A stretch of DNA of 64,000 bases from Neisseriaceae bacterium. Lineage in GTDB: Bacteria > Pseudomonadota > Gammaproteobacteria > Burkholderiales > Neisseriaceae. Below the pieces are notes generated by a model. That model searched no databases and was not told the origin of the DNA. It saw only the letters and a list, made by a program, of their open reading frames with translations. Numbering within the stretch: position 1 is the stretch's first letter; every line of letters begins with the position of its first letter. Shown one piece after another: positions 44,936 to 54,039 of the stretch. Made by a program: the position numbers and the translations under genes. The DNA lies in contig JAFTFY010000002.1 in NCBI GenBank assembly GCA_017458185.1, forward strand, positions 1-64,000. Reading direction: 5' to 3'.

Positions 44936-47500
44936 TCACAGCAACTCTTTCAGTTGATAAATCACGCTCAAAGCGTCTTTGGGGGAGAGATTATCGGGGT
45001 CGATTTTGTCGAGTATGTCGCTCATATCGTGGTATTTGTTTAAGTTCTCCTGCTCTTGTTCGCTGGTGTCTGATTTATTTTCGATAAATAAATCGCCTTG
45101 TGTGTTGTTTTTATTCGCATTTTCTTCTAATTGTGCCAAGTATTTTTGTGCCGCCGCTAATGTGCGTTTGGGTATGCCTGCTAATTTGGCAACCGCAATG
45201 CCGTAACTTTTGCTTGCAGGACCTGATTTGACTTGGTGTAAAAACACCACTTCTGCGCCGTTTTCAACGGCGGTTAAGTGCATATTGAAGGCTTGTGGAT
45301 ATTTTTCAGGCAGCCTTGTGAGTTCAAAATAATGCGTGGCAAACAGCACGAAACTTTTGTTTTTATTCAATAAATGTTCTGCCACAGCACTCGCAATCGC
45401 CAAGCCGTCCGAAGTTGCCGTGCCACGCCCGACTTCGTCCATTAACACCAGTGAATTGTCGGTTGCTTGGTGCAGAATTTTGGCGGTCTCCGACATTTCA
45501 ACCATAAAAGTGGAGCGGTTGCTGGCTAAATCGTCTGACGCACCGATACGGGTGAAAATGCGGTCAATTTTGCCCAACAGCACCGACTGTGCAGGCACAA
45601 ATGAACCTGTGTGAGCCAACAAAACAATCAGGGCGGTTTGTCGCATAAATGTGGATTTGCCGCCCATATTCGGCCCCGTAATCAGCATTAAACGCCGTTT
45701 GTGCGTAAGTTCGCAATCATTCGGCGTAAAATGGTCGCAGGTTTTTGCCACAACGGGGTGCGTACCTGCTTCAATATCAATCACAGGATAATCAGCAAAT
45801 TGCGGTTTTACCCAACCGTTTTCATCGGCTAACGCGGCAAATGTAGCCAGCACATCAAGCGTGGCAGCGGCTCGGGCAATATCGCGAAACAATTTCACAT
45901 TATCTTGCAGTTGCCGCAAAATGTCGTCATACAAGCGTTTTTCTAATGCCAACGCCCTATCGCGTGCGTTCAAAACCTTGTCTTCAAAGGCTTTGAGTTC
46001 AGGCGTAATAAAGCGTTCGGTGTTTTTCATGGTTTGGCGGCGAATATAGTGTGCTGGGGCGTTTTCTGCGTCTTTGCGGCTTAATTCAATATAAAAACCT
46101 GCCACACGATTATATTCCACTTTCAGGGTGCCTAACCCAGTGCGTGCTATTTCTTCATGTTGTAAGCGACATAAAAATTCATCGCCATGATTTTGGATTT
46201 GCCGCAATTCATCTAATTCAGACGAAAAACCGTCTGCAATCACGCCGCCGTCTTTAACCATTGTGGCAGGTTCAGGTAAAATAGATTTTTGTAAAAATTC
46301 TGCTGTTTCAATACCTTATGGTAAAAGTTGTGCTAATTGATTGAGTATCATACTATGCGAATTTTCAGGCAGCCTGATATTATGTAGAATAAAGAAACTA
46401 TTTCGCAATGCAGATAAATCGCGTGGTCGAGCAGAGCCTATGGCAATGCGTCCCACAATTCGTTCAATATCGGCTAATTGTTTTAATTGTTGATGAATAT
46501 TTTTATAGTCATCGCATAAATTTTTGACTGCTATTTGGCGGTTTTGAATGCGGGCAATATCGCATAAAGGGTGATGCAACCAAGACGCCAAAAGCCTTGA
46601 CCCCATATTGTTAGCACAAGCGTCTAATTCGGAAAACAAGGTTGGAGCCGCTTTGCCACTAATGGTTTCGGTGATTTCCAAATGGCGGCGAGTAGCAGCG
46701 TCCATAGCGATATATGCCTGATTGCTTTCTAACGCAATGCTGTCCAAGTGTTGCGGTAAATCCTTTTGCGTTAATTTGACATAATTTAACACCGCACCTG
46801 CGGCGGCAATCGGCAAGGGGTTATCATCAAGCGACAAACCAAAGCCGAGTAAATCCTGCACGCCAAAAAAGTCGCACAATAAAGCGTAGCCTGCGTCTGT
46901 CGCAAATTGCCAGTCATTCAAACGCGTAACAGCGGCGGTAAATCGTTGCGGCAAATCCAAACGCAATGCGTCCGACAACAAAATTTCCGCAGGTTCCAAG
47001 CGTTGTAATTCATCTTCTAATGAAGATAAATCTATGTTTTTACATAAAAATTCGCCTGACGCAAGCGACACCCACGCCAACGCCGCTCGATTTTTATGCA
47101 CCGCTAATGCCGCCACACGATTTGCCTGTTTATCAGGCAATAACGCCGTATCGGTGAGCGTACCTGGCGTTACAATCCGCACAATCGCCCGCTCAATCGG
47201 CCCTTTTGCCGCCCCTGCGTCCGTAAGTTGCTCGCAAATGGCAACCGACTGCCCTGCTTTCACCAACTTCGCCAAATAAGGCTCAACCTGATGAAACGGC
47301 ACGCCTGCCATTTTAATCGGCTCACCATTTATCTGCCCACGCGAAGTGAGCGTAATGCCCAAGAGTTTGGACGCAATGACCGCGTCATCAAAAAACATTT
47401 CATAAAAATCGCCCATACGATAAAACAACAACTTATCCGCACATTCTGCCTTAATGCGAAGATATTGCTCCATCATAGGAGAAATCGCAGGTTTAGCCAT
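44936..47500 (-). pseudogene. mutS: DNA mismatch repair protein MutS, interrupted by one in-frame TAA
   Basis: The frame runs from ATG 47500 to 44936 and would give a normal-length MutS of 854 codons were it not for TAA at 46316-46318 (codon 395). Upstream are the mismatch-binding FYE motif in [30 protein letters not shown] and the connector/core; downstream, in the same frame, GIETAEFLQKSILPEPATMV leads into the clamp, then Walker A GPNMGGKSTF (about 609-618), DEVGRGTATSDGLAIA and ATHYFEL of the ATPase. There is no frame change between the parts. Truncation removes the clamp and ATPase, so the strain should lack mismatch repair unless the stop is read through or the base is an error. Reinitiation at ATG 46261 would yield only a C-terminal piece. 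Confidence 0.9.
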
Positions 47501-47506
47501 AATCAC

Positions 47507-48084
47507 AGCCGAAAAAAAGAGATTATTTTACCTTGATTGATGAAAACTTAAAACAGTGAGCAGTGTTGAGTAGTTAGCAGTGAGCAGTGAGCAGTTGTTT
47601 CGTTTTGCCTTACGGCAAAACAATTATGTTTAGATAACGCTTCGATTATTTTTATAGTCAAACAACTTCAAAATGTTAAAAAACCGTGTCATTGCTCGCG
47701 TTAATGAAATCACGGCGTGGCAATCCAATGAATTGCATAGCAATTCATCAACGCTGATAAGCGTTGTAACGGTCGTATCTGTTATCATTTCAGGTAGCCT
47801 TAAATTGTTTATGAACCTTGTCGTTACAACGCCTTGCGGCGTTGGTGAAAAATCTGCGATTTTTCACTGGATTACCACGCCTTGACTTTCGTCAAGGCTC
47901 GTAATGACACGCAGGATTAAATTTAAATTGTAGAATATTTATGCACAGTGCGTTATTTTTATTTTTTGTATTTTGAAGTTGTTTGACTATATCAAAAAAT
48001 ATCCGTCAAGCCACAGGCTTGACTAAACAACTGCTCACTGCTAACTGCTCACTGCTCACTGCCTTTCAGGCAGCCTGAAATAAG
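47507..48084. repeat. Composite heptad repeat interrupted by a MITE
   Basis: Heptads from about 47554, hairpin TTTTGCCTTACGGCAAAA, box AACGCTTCGAT, then the 339-bp MITE, then ATATCCGTCAAGCC with hairpin TCAAGCCACAGGCTTGA and reverse heptads CTGCTCACTGCTAACTGCTC to 48060, and DUS (48065). The MITE takes the central place that a DUS holds in other composites. No gene. Confidence 0.8.
47653..47991. mobile_element. MITE-like element with TATAGTC ends, copy 2 (339 bp)
   Basis: Same ends and the same right-hand 100 bases as 9966-10301, including TTATGCACA. Inner hairpins differ in sequence (TGAATTGCATAGCAATTCA; AACGCTGATAAGCGTT) but remain paired. Confidence 0.8.
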
Positions 48085-48756
48085 TTAATCCACAACAGTT
48101 TGTTTGGGCATATCTGTTTTTATGGCAACCAATTTGTTTAATATATATCGCAACACAACACCATAAATTGGCAAGAAAAACAATAAGTTAATTACCAACT
48201 TAAAGGCGTAATCAGAAATAGCAATCGGCACCCAATGGCTTGCCATATATTCATCTGGGCTATGATAAAAAGCAATCGCAAAAAATACAAAAGTATCCGC
48301 CAAACAGCCTAAAATCGAAGACGCAGACGGTGCTGCCCACCACGCTTTAATTTGACGCAAACGGTCAAAAACCAAAATATCCAACAACTGCCCAAACAAA
48401 TACGCCAACATACTGGCGACAACAATTCGCACCACAAACAAATTAAATGTAAATAAATTAGATAATTGCGTTAAATGCCCGTCCTGAAACAACAGCGATA
48501 TGGCATACGACAACAGCAAAGCAGGTAGCATAGAATAAAACACAATTTTGCGTGCCTGCGATTTGCCAAAAATGCGTACCGTCAAATCGGTTGCCACAAA
48601 AATAAACGGAAACGACAACGCCCCCCAAGTGGCGTGAATATTGCCAATGGAAAACGGAAACTGCACTAAATAATTGCTGGCAGCAATGACAATAATATGA
48701 AAAAATACCAAACGATACAACGAGATACGGCGTTGCTCCAAAGTGAAAGCATACAT
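48085..48756 (-). CDS. Queuosine precursor transporter YhhQ
   Basis: Inner-membrane importer of preQ0/preQ1 of the vitamin-uptake-transporter-like YhhQ family. 223 residues with six membrane spans, including RLVFFHIIVIAASNYLVQFP, the motif FPFIFVATDLTVRIFGKSQA typical of the family, and FGQLLDILVFDRLRQ, ISDYAFKLVINLLFFLPIYG. The preQ1 riboswitch immediately upstream independently supports the substrate. The usual name in E. coli is yhhQ. Confidence 0.92.
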   Translation of the reverse strand: MYAFTLEQRRISLYRLVFFHIIVIAASNYLVQFPFSIGNIHATWGALSFPFIFVATDLTVRIFGKSQARKIVFYSMLPALLLSYAISLLFQDGHLTQLSNLFTFNLFVVRIVVASMLAYLFGQLLDILVFDRLRQIKAWWAAPSASSILGCLADTFVFFAIAFYHSPDEYMASHWVPIAISDYAFKLVINLLFFLPIYGVVLRYILNKLVAIKTDMPKQTVVD

Positions 48757-48764
48757 TTTTGTGT

Positions 48765-48801
48765 CCTTAGTTTTTTATAGTGGGAGGTTTGCGAACCACT
48801 G
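48765..48801 (-). promoter_or_regulatory. PreQ1-I riboswitch
   Basis: On the minus strand the leader reads CAGTGGTTCGCAAACCTCCC then ACTATAAAAAACTAAGG: a 5-bp P1 (AGTGG/CCACT-type), an A/C-rich loop, and the A-rich tail whose AACTAA part folds back as P2. This is the preQ1-I aptamer layout. The tail runs directly into AAGGA, the ribosome site of the transporter, nine bases before its ATG, so ligand binding would block translation. Confidence 0.87.
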
Positions 48802-48984
48802 TTTTTCGGAAAATTAAGCGGGCGATTTTACTACAAAAAAAAATTGTTGCAAACCTTTTCAGGCAGCCTGAAAAGAGCAGAAAACAGCAAAAAGCACGCT
48901 TATGTTGGGACGTGCTTTTATGGGGGGGCGTTTATTTACCGTTGATTGCACGGTATCGTATCACTGATTTTCAGGTAACCTGAA

Positions 48985-49263
48985 CTAATGTGTAGCAAGA
49001 CTGTTTTGCATTGCTTGACGCAAAATAGCATTTAAGCGAGTTTGATAGCCTTTGCCGTCTTTTTTTTAGCCACGCCAAAATATCCGTATCAATTTCTGCG
49101 GTGATTGATTTTTTTGTGGAGCGTACATTTGCTGAAATTTTTTGTTTGATTGCAAAGCTTTGATTAAAGGCATTTCATCAACGGTTAAAGCCTTGTTCAA
49201 ATCAACTGAACGAGCAAAAGCAATATCTTCATCAGTTACGGTGTCTATATCTGCGGTTTTCAT
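48985..49263 (-). pseudogene. BrnA-like antitoxin with two homopolymer frameshifts
   Basis: Starts MKTADIDTVTDEDIAFARSV and leaves the proper frame at an A7 run (49109-49115), soon reaching TAA at 49066. In the next frame the middle reads KSITAEIDTDILAWLKK; after an A8 run (49060-49067) the original frame resumes as DGKGYQTRLNAILRQAMQNS up to TAG at 48985. Together they give a normal BrnA/DUF4415 ending (IDTDILAWLKKDGKGYQTRLN). So the gene needs +1 at A7 and -1 at A8. Pseudogene, slippage-controlled expression or assembly error are all possible. Confidence 0.8.
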
Positions 49264-49370
49264 AATCTTTCCTTTGTTGTGGTTCGGGCAGAAATGAAGA
49301 AATCAGACGATAACGATTTAATCCAGTTTCGGCAGACGGTTTAAGCGTAATTCTGAATTGAGCGTTTTTT
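49261..49370 (-). pseudogene. Remnant of a BrnT-like toxin 3' end
   Basis: Just upstream of the antitoxin, one frame ends FFISARTTTKERL, similar to the BrnT ending ISARxATxxER, and its stop overlaps the antitoxin ATG (TTATGA). An adjoining frame gives NRYRLIS. No full toxin can be assembled because the MazF-like gene ends at 49373. I read this as a truncated, shifted brnT. Confidence 0.5.
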
Positions 49371-49372
49371 AG

Positions 49373-49690
49373 TCAAATGCCCAAAATCAACAACAAGGCT
49401 TGTTCGATTTTTTGAACTTCATCAGGTTCTAATCTGCCAATAACTTCGCTGACTTTGTCCTTTTTGATTGCCGTAATTTTTTCGGTCATTGTTTGAGAAG
49501 TTTTTTGTAAGCCGTTGTTTTTTGTTGGTTCTATCAAAATTCTAATCTTGCTTTCTTTCACCAAGTAGGTTGTGAATGGTATCAACAAAATACTGTCAGT
49601 AACTAATTTTTCCGACTGGAAAACTACGGCTGGTCTTGGCTTGCCGTAATCACCTTGCATAGCAATGGTAACAATATCGCCTTTTTTCAT
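49373..49690 (-). CDS. MazF/PemK-family endoribonuclease toxin
   Basis: About 105 residues: MKKGDIVTIAMQGDYGKPRP then AVVFQSEK is the MazF opening (GDIV...G-PRPAVV), and ITAIKKDKVSEVIGRLEPDE the closing helix. Cuts mRNA at short motifs; the motif is not predictable. The start four bases inside the upstream gene gives an ATGA overlap with the antitoxin. Confidence 0.88.
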   Translation of the reverse strand: MKKGDIVTIAMQGDYGKPRPAVVFQSEKLVTDSILLIPFTTYLVKESKIRILIEPTKNNGLQKTSQTMTEKITAIKKDKVSEVIGRLEPDEVQKIEQALLLILGI

Positions 49691-49977
49691 TCGTATTTCC
49701 ATTCATCTGCAAAATCATTGAGTGATTGTTCGGCAATATCCAACCATTCTTCGTTGTCTGGACATTTTGAAATCAATTCGCATTCTTTTTTTAATTGTTC
49801 TTGAATTTCTGGATTATTAGTATCCCAAACCCAAGTTTCAAAGCGTTTTTTGTTTTTGAGATTTTTCAAATATTCGGTAATGGCTTCACGAATATGAAAG
49901 GCTTTTGTTCTGCCAGTTTCTAACGCTAATTGCGTTAAATTGTTCTCGAGTTCAGTCGGTAATCTTACGGCTAACAT
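49687..49977 (-). CDS. Ribbon-helix-helix antitoxin of the MazF-like toxin
   Basis: 96 residues; MLAVRLPTELENNLTQLALE, then TGRTKAFHIREAITEYL is a CopG/ParD-type ribbon-helix-helix. AAGGAG six bases before the ATG fixes the start; the frame extends upstream without support. The acidic C-terminal part (NNPEIQEQLKKECEL, EEWLDIAEQSLNDFADEWKY) would bind the toxin. Confidence 0.85.
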   Translation of the reverse strand: MLAVRLPTELENNLTQLALETGRTKAFHIREAITEYLKNLKNKKRFETWVWDTNNPEIQEQLKKECELISKCPDNEEWLDIAEQSLNDFADEWKYE

Positions 49978-49994
49978 TTTTTTCTCCTTGACTT

Positions 49995-50033
49995 GTGTTA
50001 TACAAGTTATACAAATTGACAAAAGTATAACAC
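49995..50033 (-). promoter_or_regulatory. Inverted repeat, probable operator of the MazEF-like pair
   Basis: GTGTTATAC at 49995-50003 is exactly complementary to GTATAACAC at 50025-50033, 22 bases apart centre gap 21. It lies 18 bases before the antitoxin ATG and overlaps TATAAC-type -10 sequences, where the ribbon-helix-helix protein would repress its own operon. Confidence 0.6.
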
Positions 50034-50184
50034 TGTATTACACAAAAAATCAATCAATTTTTTGCGTTCAGGCTGCCTGAATGTGTTTTTTGATAGTTAA
50101 AATCAAATACCTTGCATTTTGTCATTTTATATTTTATGCAATATAGCGTAAAATCTGCCCGTTTGACTGATTTTTCTTGAAGTG

Positions 50185-52140
50185 ATGAACGCTCAAAAAC
50201 GCAAAAATAATTTCTTACGCAATCCCTTATTAGAACTGTTCAGTTCTATGCGGTTTGCTGTGGCTCTGCTTTCTATCTTGGCTGTGGCGTCCATTATCGG
50301 CACAGTGATTCCGCAAAACCGTCCCATTCAGGATTATGTGGTTTCGTTCGGTACATTTTGGTCGCAAGTTTTTGATATTTTAGGGCTTTATGATGTTTAT
50401 TCATCGCCTTGGTTTATTGTGATTCTCATCTTTTTGGTGTTATCCACTGCCCTGTGTTTGTGGCGAAATGTGCCGCCTTTTGTGGCAGAAATGAAAACAT
50501 TTCGCCCCAATGTGAAACTGGAAACGCTGTCTTTTTCGCAAAATATTTCAGGCAGCCTGAACGCGGACATTGCGGAACAATACTTAAAAGCACAGGGTTT
50601 TCAGACGCAAAAAGTTGAGCGAGAAGACGGTGTTTTGATTGCAGGAAAAAAAGGGGCGTTTGCGAAATTCGGTTATATTTTTGCCCACATTGCCTTGATT
50701 GTGATTTGTTTGGGCGGTTTGCTTGATAGTCATTTGCTATTAAAAATGGCGGTGTGGTCGGGGCGGCTGGTGCCTGATAAGGAACATGCTTATGCGTCTG
50801 ATTTTGCGGCAAATAGCCGCTTGTCGGCAAATTCGCTGTCGTTTCGTGGCGATATTAACCTGCCTGAAAATCAAACCACAGACGCTATTTTTCTGAATGT
50901 CAATAACAATGGTTTTGTGGTGCAGGAATTACCTTTCACATTGAAATTAAATAAATTTTTATTAGAACATTACGACAACGGTATGCCCAAAGATTATGCC
51001 AGTGATATTACCATTACCGATAAAAAAACAGGCGAAAGCAAAAATGCGGTTGTGCGGGTGAATCACCCTGTTAAGACACACGGTTTGACGATTTATCAGG
51101 CAGGTTTTGGCGATGGCGGTTCACCCTTGTCATTTGATTTGTGGGCGTTGCCCGACCCAAATCCCAAGCCTGTAACGCTCACCGTGCGTTCTCGTGGAGA
51201 CGCAGATATTCCTTTGGGCAATCAGTCGTATCATTTGTCGTTTAACGAATTTAAGGCGACAAATATTATGGGCAACGAAGAAAATCCTGATGAAAAACCG
51301 CATAATGTTGGGGCAACAATCACCTACACCATTGCGGATAACGCAGGACAGAACTTGGTTTTGATGAATTATATGCTGCCGCAAATGCGTGAAGGTTATG
51401 CGTATTATTTTTATGGCGTAAAAGCACCGCTTGACCCTGCTTTTCGTTGGGTGGCGTTGCCGACTGATAATTCAGGCAGCCTGAATACATTTATGCTGTT
51501 GCGACAAGCCTTAAAAGACGAGCAAACGCTGGATAATATGGCACAAAAAATCGCCGCAACCGCACCTGAAACGCAAAAAGAACGCACCATGCAATTTACG
51601 CAAAGCATTTTGAAACTGTTTTCTATCGGCGGTTACGCCACTATGGACGCGTTTATTCGTGAAAAAATCCCTGCGGCAGAACAGGAAGAAATGGCAAAAG
51701 TGTTTTATCAAACAATGGCTTATGCAACAAATCAACTGTTAGACGACATCAGCACGCAATCAGGGCTGTCTGAATGGACAGACAACACCGCACGCCAACG
51801 CTTTGTGATGGATACTCTGCAAGGCTATACCGCTTTGGCACAATATCCTACGCCTTTGTTATTACAGTTAAAAAGTTATGAAGAAGTGAATGCGTCAGGC
51901 TTGCAAATGACCCGCTCGCCTGGCATGAAATGGGTGTATTTAGGCTCGCTTTTGCTGACTTTGGGTTCAATTTTAATGTTTTATGTCAAAGAACGGCGTG
52001 CATGGATTCTGTTAAATAACAATAACTTGCGTTTTGCAATGACCGCAGGACGACACAAAAACGACTTGAATAGCGAGTTTCCACAACACGCACATAATAT
52101 ACAACGCTTGATTAAGGATTTTTCTAATGAAAAACAATAA
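50185..52140 (+). CDS. resB: Cytochrome c biogenesis protein ResB/CcsB
   Basis: Membrane half of the System II haem-delivery complex. About 651 residues: four membrane spans (LSSMRFAVALLSILAVASII-type N-terminal pair, FAKFGYIFAHIALIVICLGG, and WVYLGSLLLTLGSILMFYVK near the end) with a large periplasmic domain holding LKLNKFLLEHYDNGMPKDYA and VNHPVKTHGLTIYQAGFGDG, the ResB signature. Two DUS are translated inside (ISGSLNAD, NSGSLNTF). The GTG just before the ATG could also start it. It overlaps ccsA by 14 bases. Confidence 0.93.
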   Translation: MNAQKRKNNFLRNPLLELFSSMRFAVALLSILAVASIIGTVIPQNRPIQDYVVSFGTFWSQVFDILGLYDVYSSPWFIVILIFLVLSTALCLWRNVPPFVAEMKTFRPNVKLETLSFSQNISGSLNADIAEQYLKAQGFQTQKVEREDGVLIAGKKGAFAKFGYIFAHIALIVICLGGLLDSHLLLKMAVWSGRLVPDKEHAYASDFAANSRLSANSLSFRGDINLPENQTTDAIFLNVNNNGFVVQELPFTLKLNKFLLEHYDNGMPKDYASDITITDKKTGESKNAVVRVNHPVKTHGLTIYQAGFGDGGSPLSFDLWALPDPNPKPVTLTVRSRGDADIPLGNQSYHLSFNEFKATNIMGNEENPDEKPHNVGATITYTIADNAGQNLVLMNYMLPQMREGYAYYFYGVKAPLDPAFRWVALPTDNSGSLNTFMLLRQALKDEQTLDNMAQKIAATAPETQKERTMQFTQSILKLFSIGGYATMDAFIREKIPAAEQEEMAKVFYQTMAYATNQLLDDISTQSGLSEWTDNTARQRFVMDTLQGYTALAQYPTPLLLQLKSYEEVNASGLQMTRSPGMKWVYLGSLLLTLGSILMFYVKERRAWILLNNNNLRFAMTAGRHKNDLNSEFPQHAHNIQRLIKDFSNEKQ

Positions 52141-53314
52141 CTTACAACACGAACTTTTGCAAAAACAAGGCTTTTTCAAAAATTTAAGCCTTGCCGACTG
52201 GATTTTTGCCTTGATTATCTTTGCATTAGCCGTGTTTGCACGCATTAAACTTGTGCATAGCACGCCCGATATTTACGAAGAAGTCATCTTTGTGGTTACT
52301 GCCGTATCGGTAATCTTTTTAGGCTGGCTTTTCAAAGGCTTACGCTGGTTTATTCCCATCACCGCCCTGACAGCCTATCTTGCGGTTTTATCCTACGGCG
52401 GCAATATCGACAACAGCAACCGCTTTTGGTTGAAATATATGCTGTCATCGCAATCGGCAATTATGTGGCAGTGCGTGCTGATTGTTTTGGCGTTTTTTGT
52501 GTATTTATTAGGCAGTATCGTTGCCGTCAAACAAAAACAAGACAACAACACGCTCATCAGTATCGCCACAGGCATTGCGTGGGCAGGTGCGTTAGCAGGC
52601 TTTGTGGGCTTGTTGGTGCGTTGGCACGAAAGTTACTTAATCAGCACAGACGCAGGGCATATTCCTGTGTCGAATTTATACGAAGTGTTGGTGCTGTTTA
52701 TGGCAGTAACCGCCTTAATGTTTTTATATTACGCAGGCAAAACCCGCTTACACCGTTTGGGCGTGTTTGTGTATGCTTTTCAGGCAACCTTGGTGGCGTT
52801 TTTCCTGTGGTATGTCAATAGTCGTGCGAATGTGGGCGACATTCAACCCTTAATCCCAGCCTTGCAATCGTGGTGGATGAAAATCCATGTGCCTGCTAAT
52901 TTTGTCGGCTACGGCGGTTTCTGCTTGGCAGCAATGTTGGCAGTCGCCGAACTTAAAGCCTTATCAAACGAAAAAAAAGGCAAAACAGGTGGCTTTTTGC
53001 CGTCATCGGAAGCGATTGAAAACATTATGTACAAAGCCGTTGCGGTGGGTTTTCTGTTCTTCACCATTGCCACAATTTTGGGAGCATTATGGGCAGCAGA
53101 CGCATGGGGCAGTTATTGGAGTTGGGACCCAAAAGAAACTTGGGCACTCATTGTATGGCTGAATTATGCCGTGTGGCTACACTTGCGATTAGTCGCAGGC
53201 TGGCGTGGCAAAGTGCTGGCATGGTGGGCAATTTTGGGCTTACTCATCACCACATTCGCTTTTGTTGGCGTGAATATGTTTTTAACAGGCTTGCATTCGT
53301 ATGGGGGATTGTAA
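52127..53314 (+). CDS. ccsA: Cytochrome c biogenesis protein CcsA (haem-handling subunit)
   Basis: 395 residues with about eight membrane spans. The haem-binding WWD motif is complete in WGSYWSWDPKETWALIVWLN, with conserved His residues in GHIPVSNLYEVLVLF, WWMKIHVPANFVGYG and the last FLTGLHSYGGL. Together with ResB it attaches haem to apocytochromes in the periplasm. Some authors name this gene ccsB; I follow the CcsA naming. Confidence 0.93.
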   Translation: MKNNNLQHELLQKQGFFKNLSLADWIFALIIFALAVFARIKLVHSTPDIYEEVIFVVTAVSVIFLGWLFKGLRWFIPITALTAYLAVLSYGGNIDNSNRFWLKYMLSSQSAIMWQCVLIVLAFFVYLLGSIVAVKQKQDNNTLISIATGIAWAGALAGFVGLLVRWHESYLISTDAGHIPVSNLYEVLVLFMAVTALMFLYYAGKTRLHRLGVFVYAFQATLVAFFLWYVNSRANVGDIQPLIPALQSWWMKIHVPANFVGYGGFCLAAMLAVAELKALSNEKKGKTGGFLPSSEAIENIMYKAVAVGFLFFTIATILGALWAADAWGSYWSWDPKETWALIVWLNYAVWLHLRLVAGWRGKVLAWWAILGLLITTFAFVGVNMFLTGLHSYGGL

Positions 53315-53387
53315 GCACAAGCATGTTCAGGCTGCCTGAAACAAGTATTCAGTTGTCTTTTTGTATAAAATAGGATACACTTTTGTC

Positions 53388-53684
53388 ATGAATGAAATTT
53401 ACACCACAAACATTTTTGACGAATGGCTATCTGCATTAAAAGACAAAATTGCCCAAGCCGCCATTCGCAAACGCATACACAAAGCCGAATTAGGCAACTT
53501 TGGTATAGTGCGATTTTGTCGAGATGGTTTGTGGGAGATGAAGATAGATGTGAGCGGCGGTTATCGCCTATATTACAAACAAACAGGCAACAAAGTGTAT
53601 CTGATTGTTGTCGGTGGTGATAAATCTACGCAAAATCAAGATATTAACACCGCTTTACGCATTATTCAGGAATTGGGCTTATGA
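53388..53684 (+). CDS. RelE/HigB-type toxin (addiction module killer family)
   Basis: 98 residues; IYTTNIFDEWLSALKDKIAQ, then AAIRKRIHKAELGNFG and MKIDVSGGYRLYYKQTGNKV and VVGGDKSTQNQDINTAL is the pattern of the 'putative addiction module killer protein' group of RelE-fold RNases. The chosen start is the ATG after TTTTGTC, nine codons inside the open frame. The stop overlaps the next start (ATGA); toxin-first order is usual for HigBA. Confidence 0.87.
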   Translation: MNEIYTTNIFDEWLSALKDKIAQAAIRKRIHKAELGNFGIVRFCRDGLWEMKIDVSGGYRLYYKQTGNKVYLIVVGGDKSTQNQDINTALRIIQELGL

Positions 53685-53989
53685 ACGACAAAATCACCAT
53701 TCGCCGTTGGAGCATTGCGAGCGAACTGAAAACCGATGAAGATATTTGTCATTACTTATCTGCAGTTTTGGAAGACGCAGACGATGACCCTGCTTTTGTG
53801 GCAGCCGCATTAGGCGAAATTGCCAAAGCCCGTGGTATGAGCAAAATCGCCGAAGAAACAGGCTTGGGACGAGAAAGCCTATACAAAGCCTTGTCAGGCA
53901 ACGGCAATCCTTCGTTTGGCACAATTTTGAAAGTGATTAAAGCATTGGGCTTTTCATTGGATATTAAACCTGCCTTGAAACACGCTTAA
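53681..53989 (+). CDS. HTH antitoxin of the HigB-like toxin
   Basis: 102 residues. The helix-turn-helix ARGMSKIAEETGLGRESLYK, ALSGNGNPSFGTILKVIKAL is the standard 'probable addiction module antidote' motif. The N-terminal acidic helices (TDEDICHYLSAVLEDADDDP) precede it. It would bind toxin and repress the operon. Confidence 0.88.
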   Translation: MNDKITIRRWSIASELKTDEDICHYLSAVLEDADDDPAFVAAALGEIAKARGMSKIAEETGLGRESLYKALSGNGNPSFGTILKVIKALGFSLDIKPALKHA

Positions 53990-53995
53990 ATGACA

Positions 53996-54028
53996 CAAAA
54001 ACCACTGTTGAAAAAGTGGTTTTTGTTT
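53996..54028 (+). terminator. Terminator of the HigBA-like operon
   Basis: AAAACCACT and AGTGGTTTT pair around GTTGAAAA, followed by T-rich DNA and a DUS (54030). It begins seven bases after the stop. Confidence 0.75.
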
Positions 54029-54039
54029 TTTCAGGCAGC

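Noticed and set aside
44936..46261. A separate MutS-like gene starting MVKDGG
   Set aside because: Eighteen MutS-like codons precede this ATG in the same frame, so it is the distal part of one mutS gene broken by TAA.
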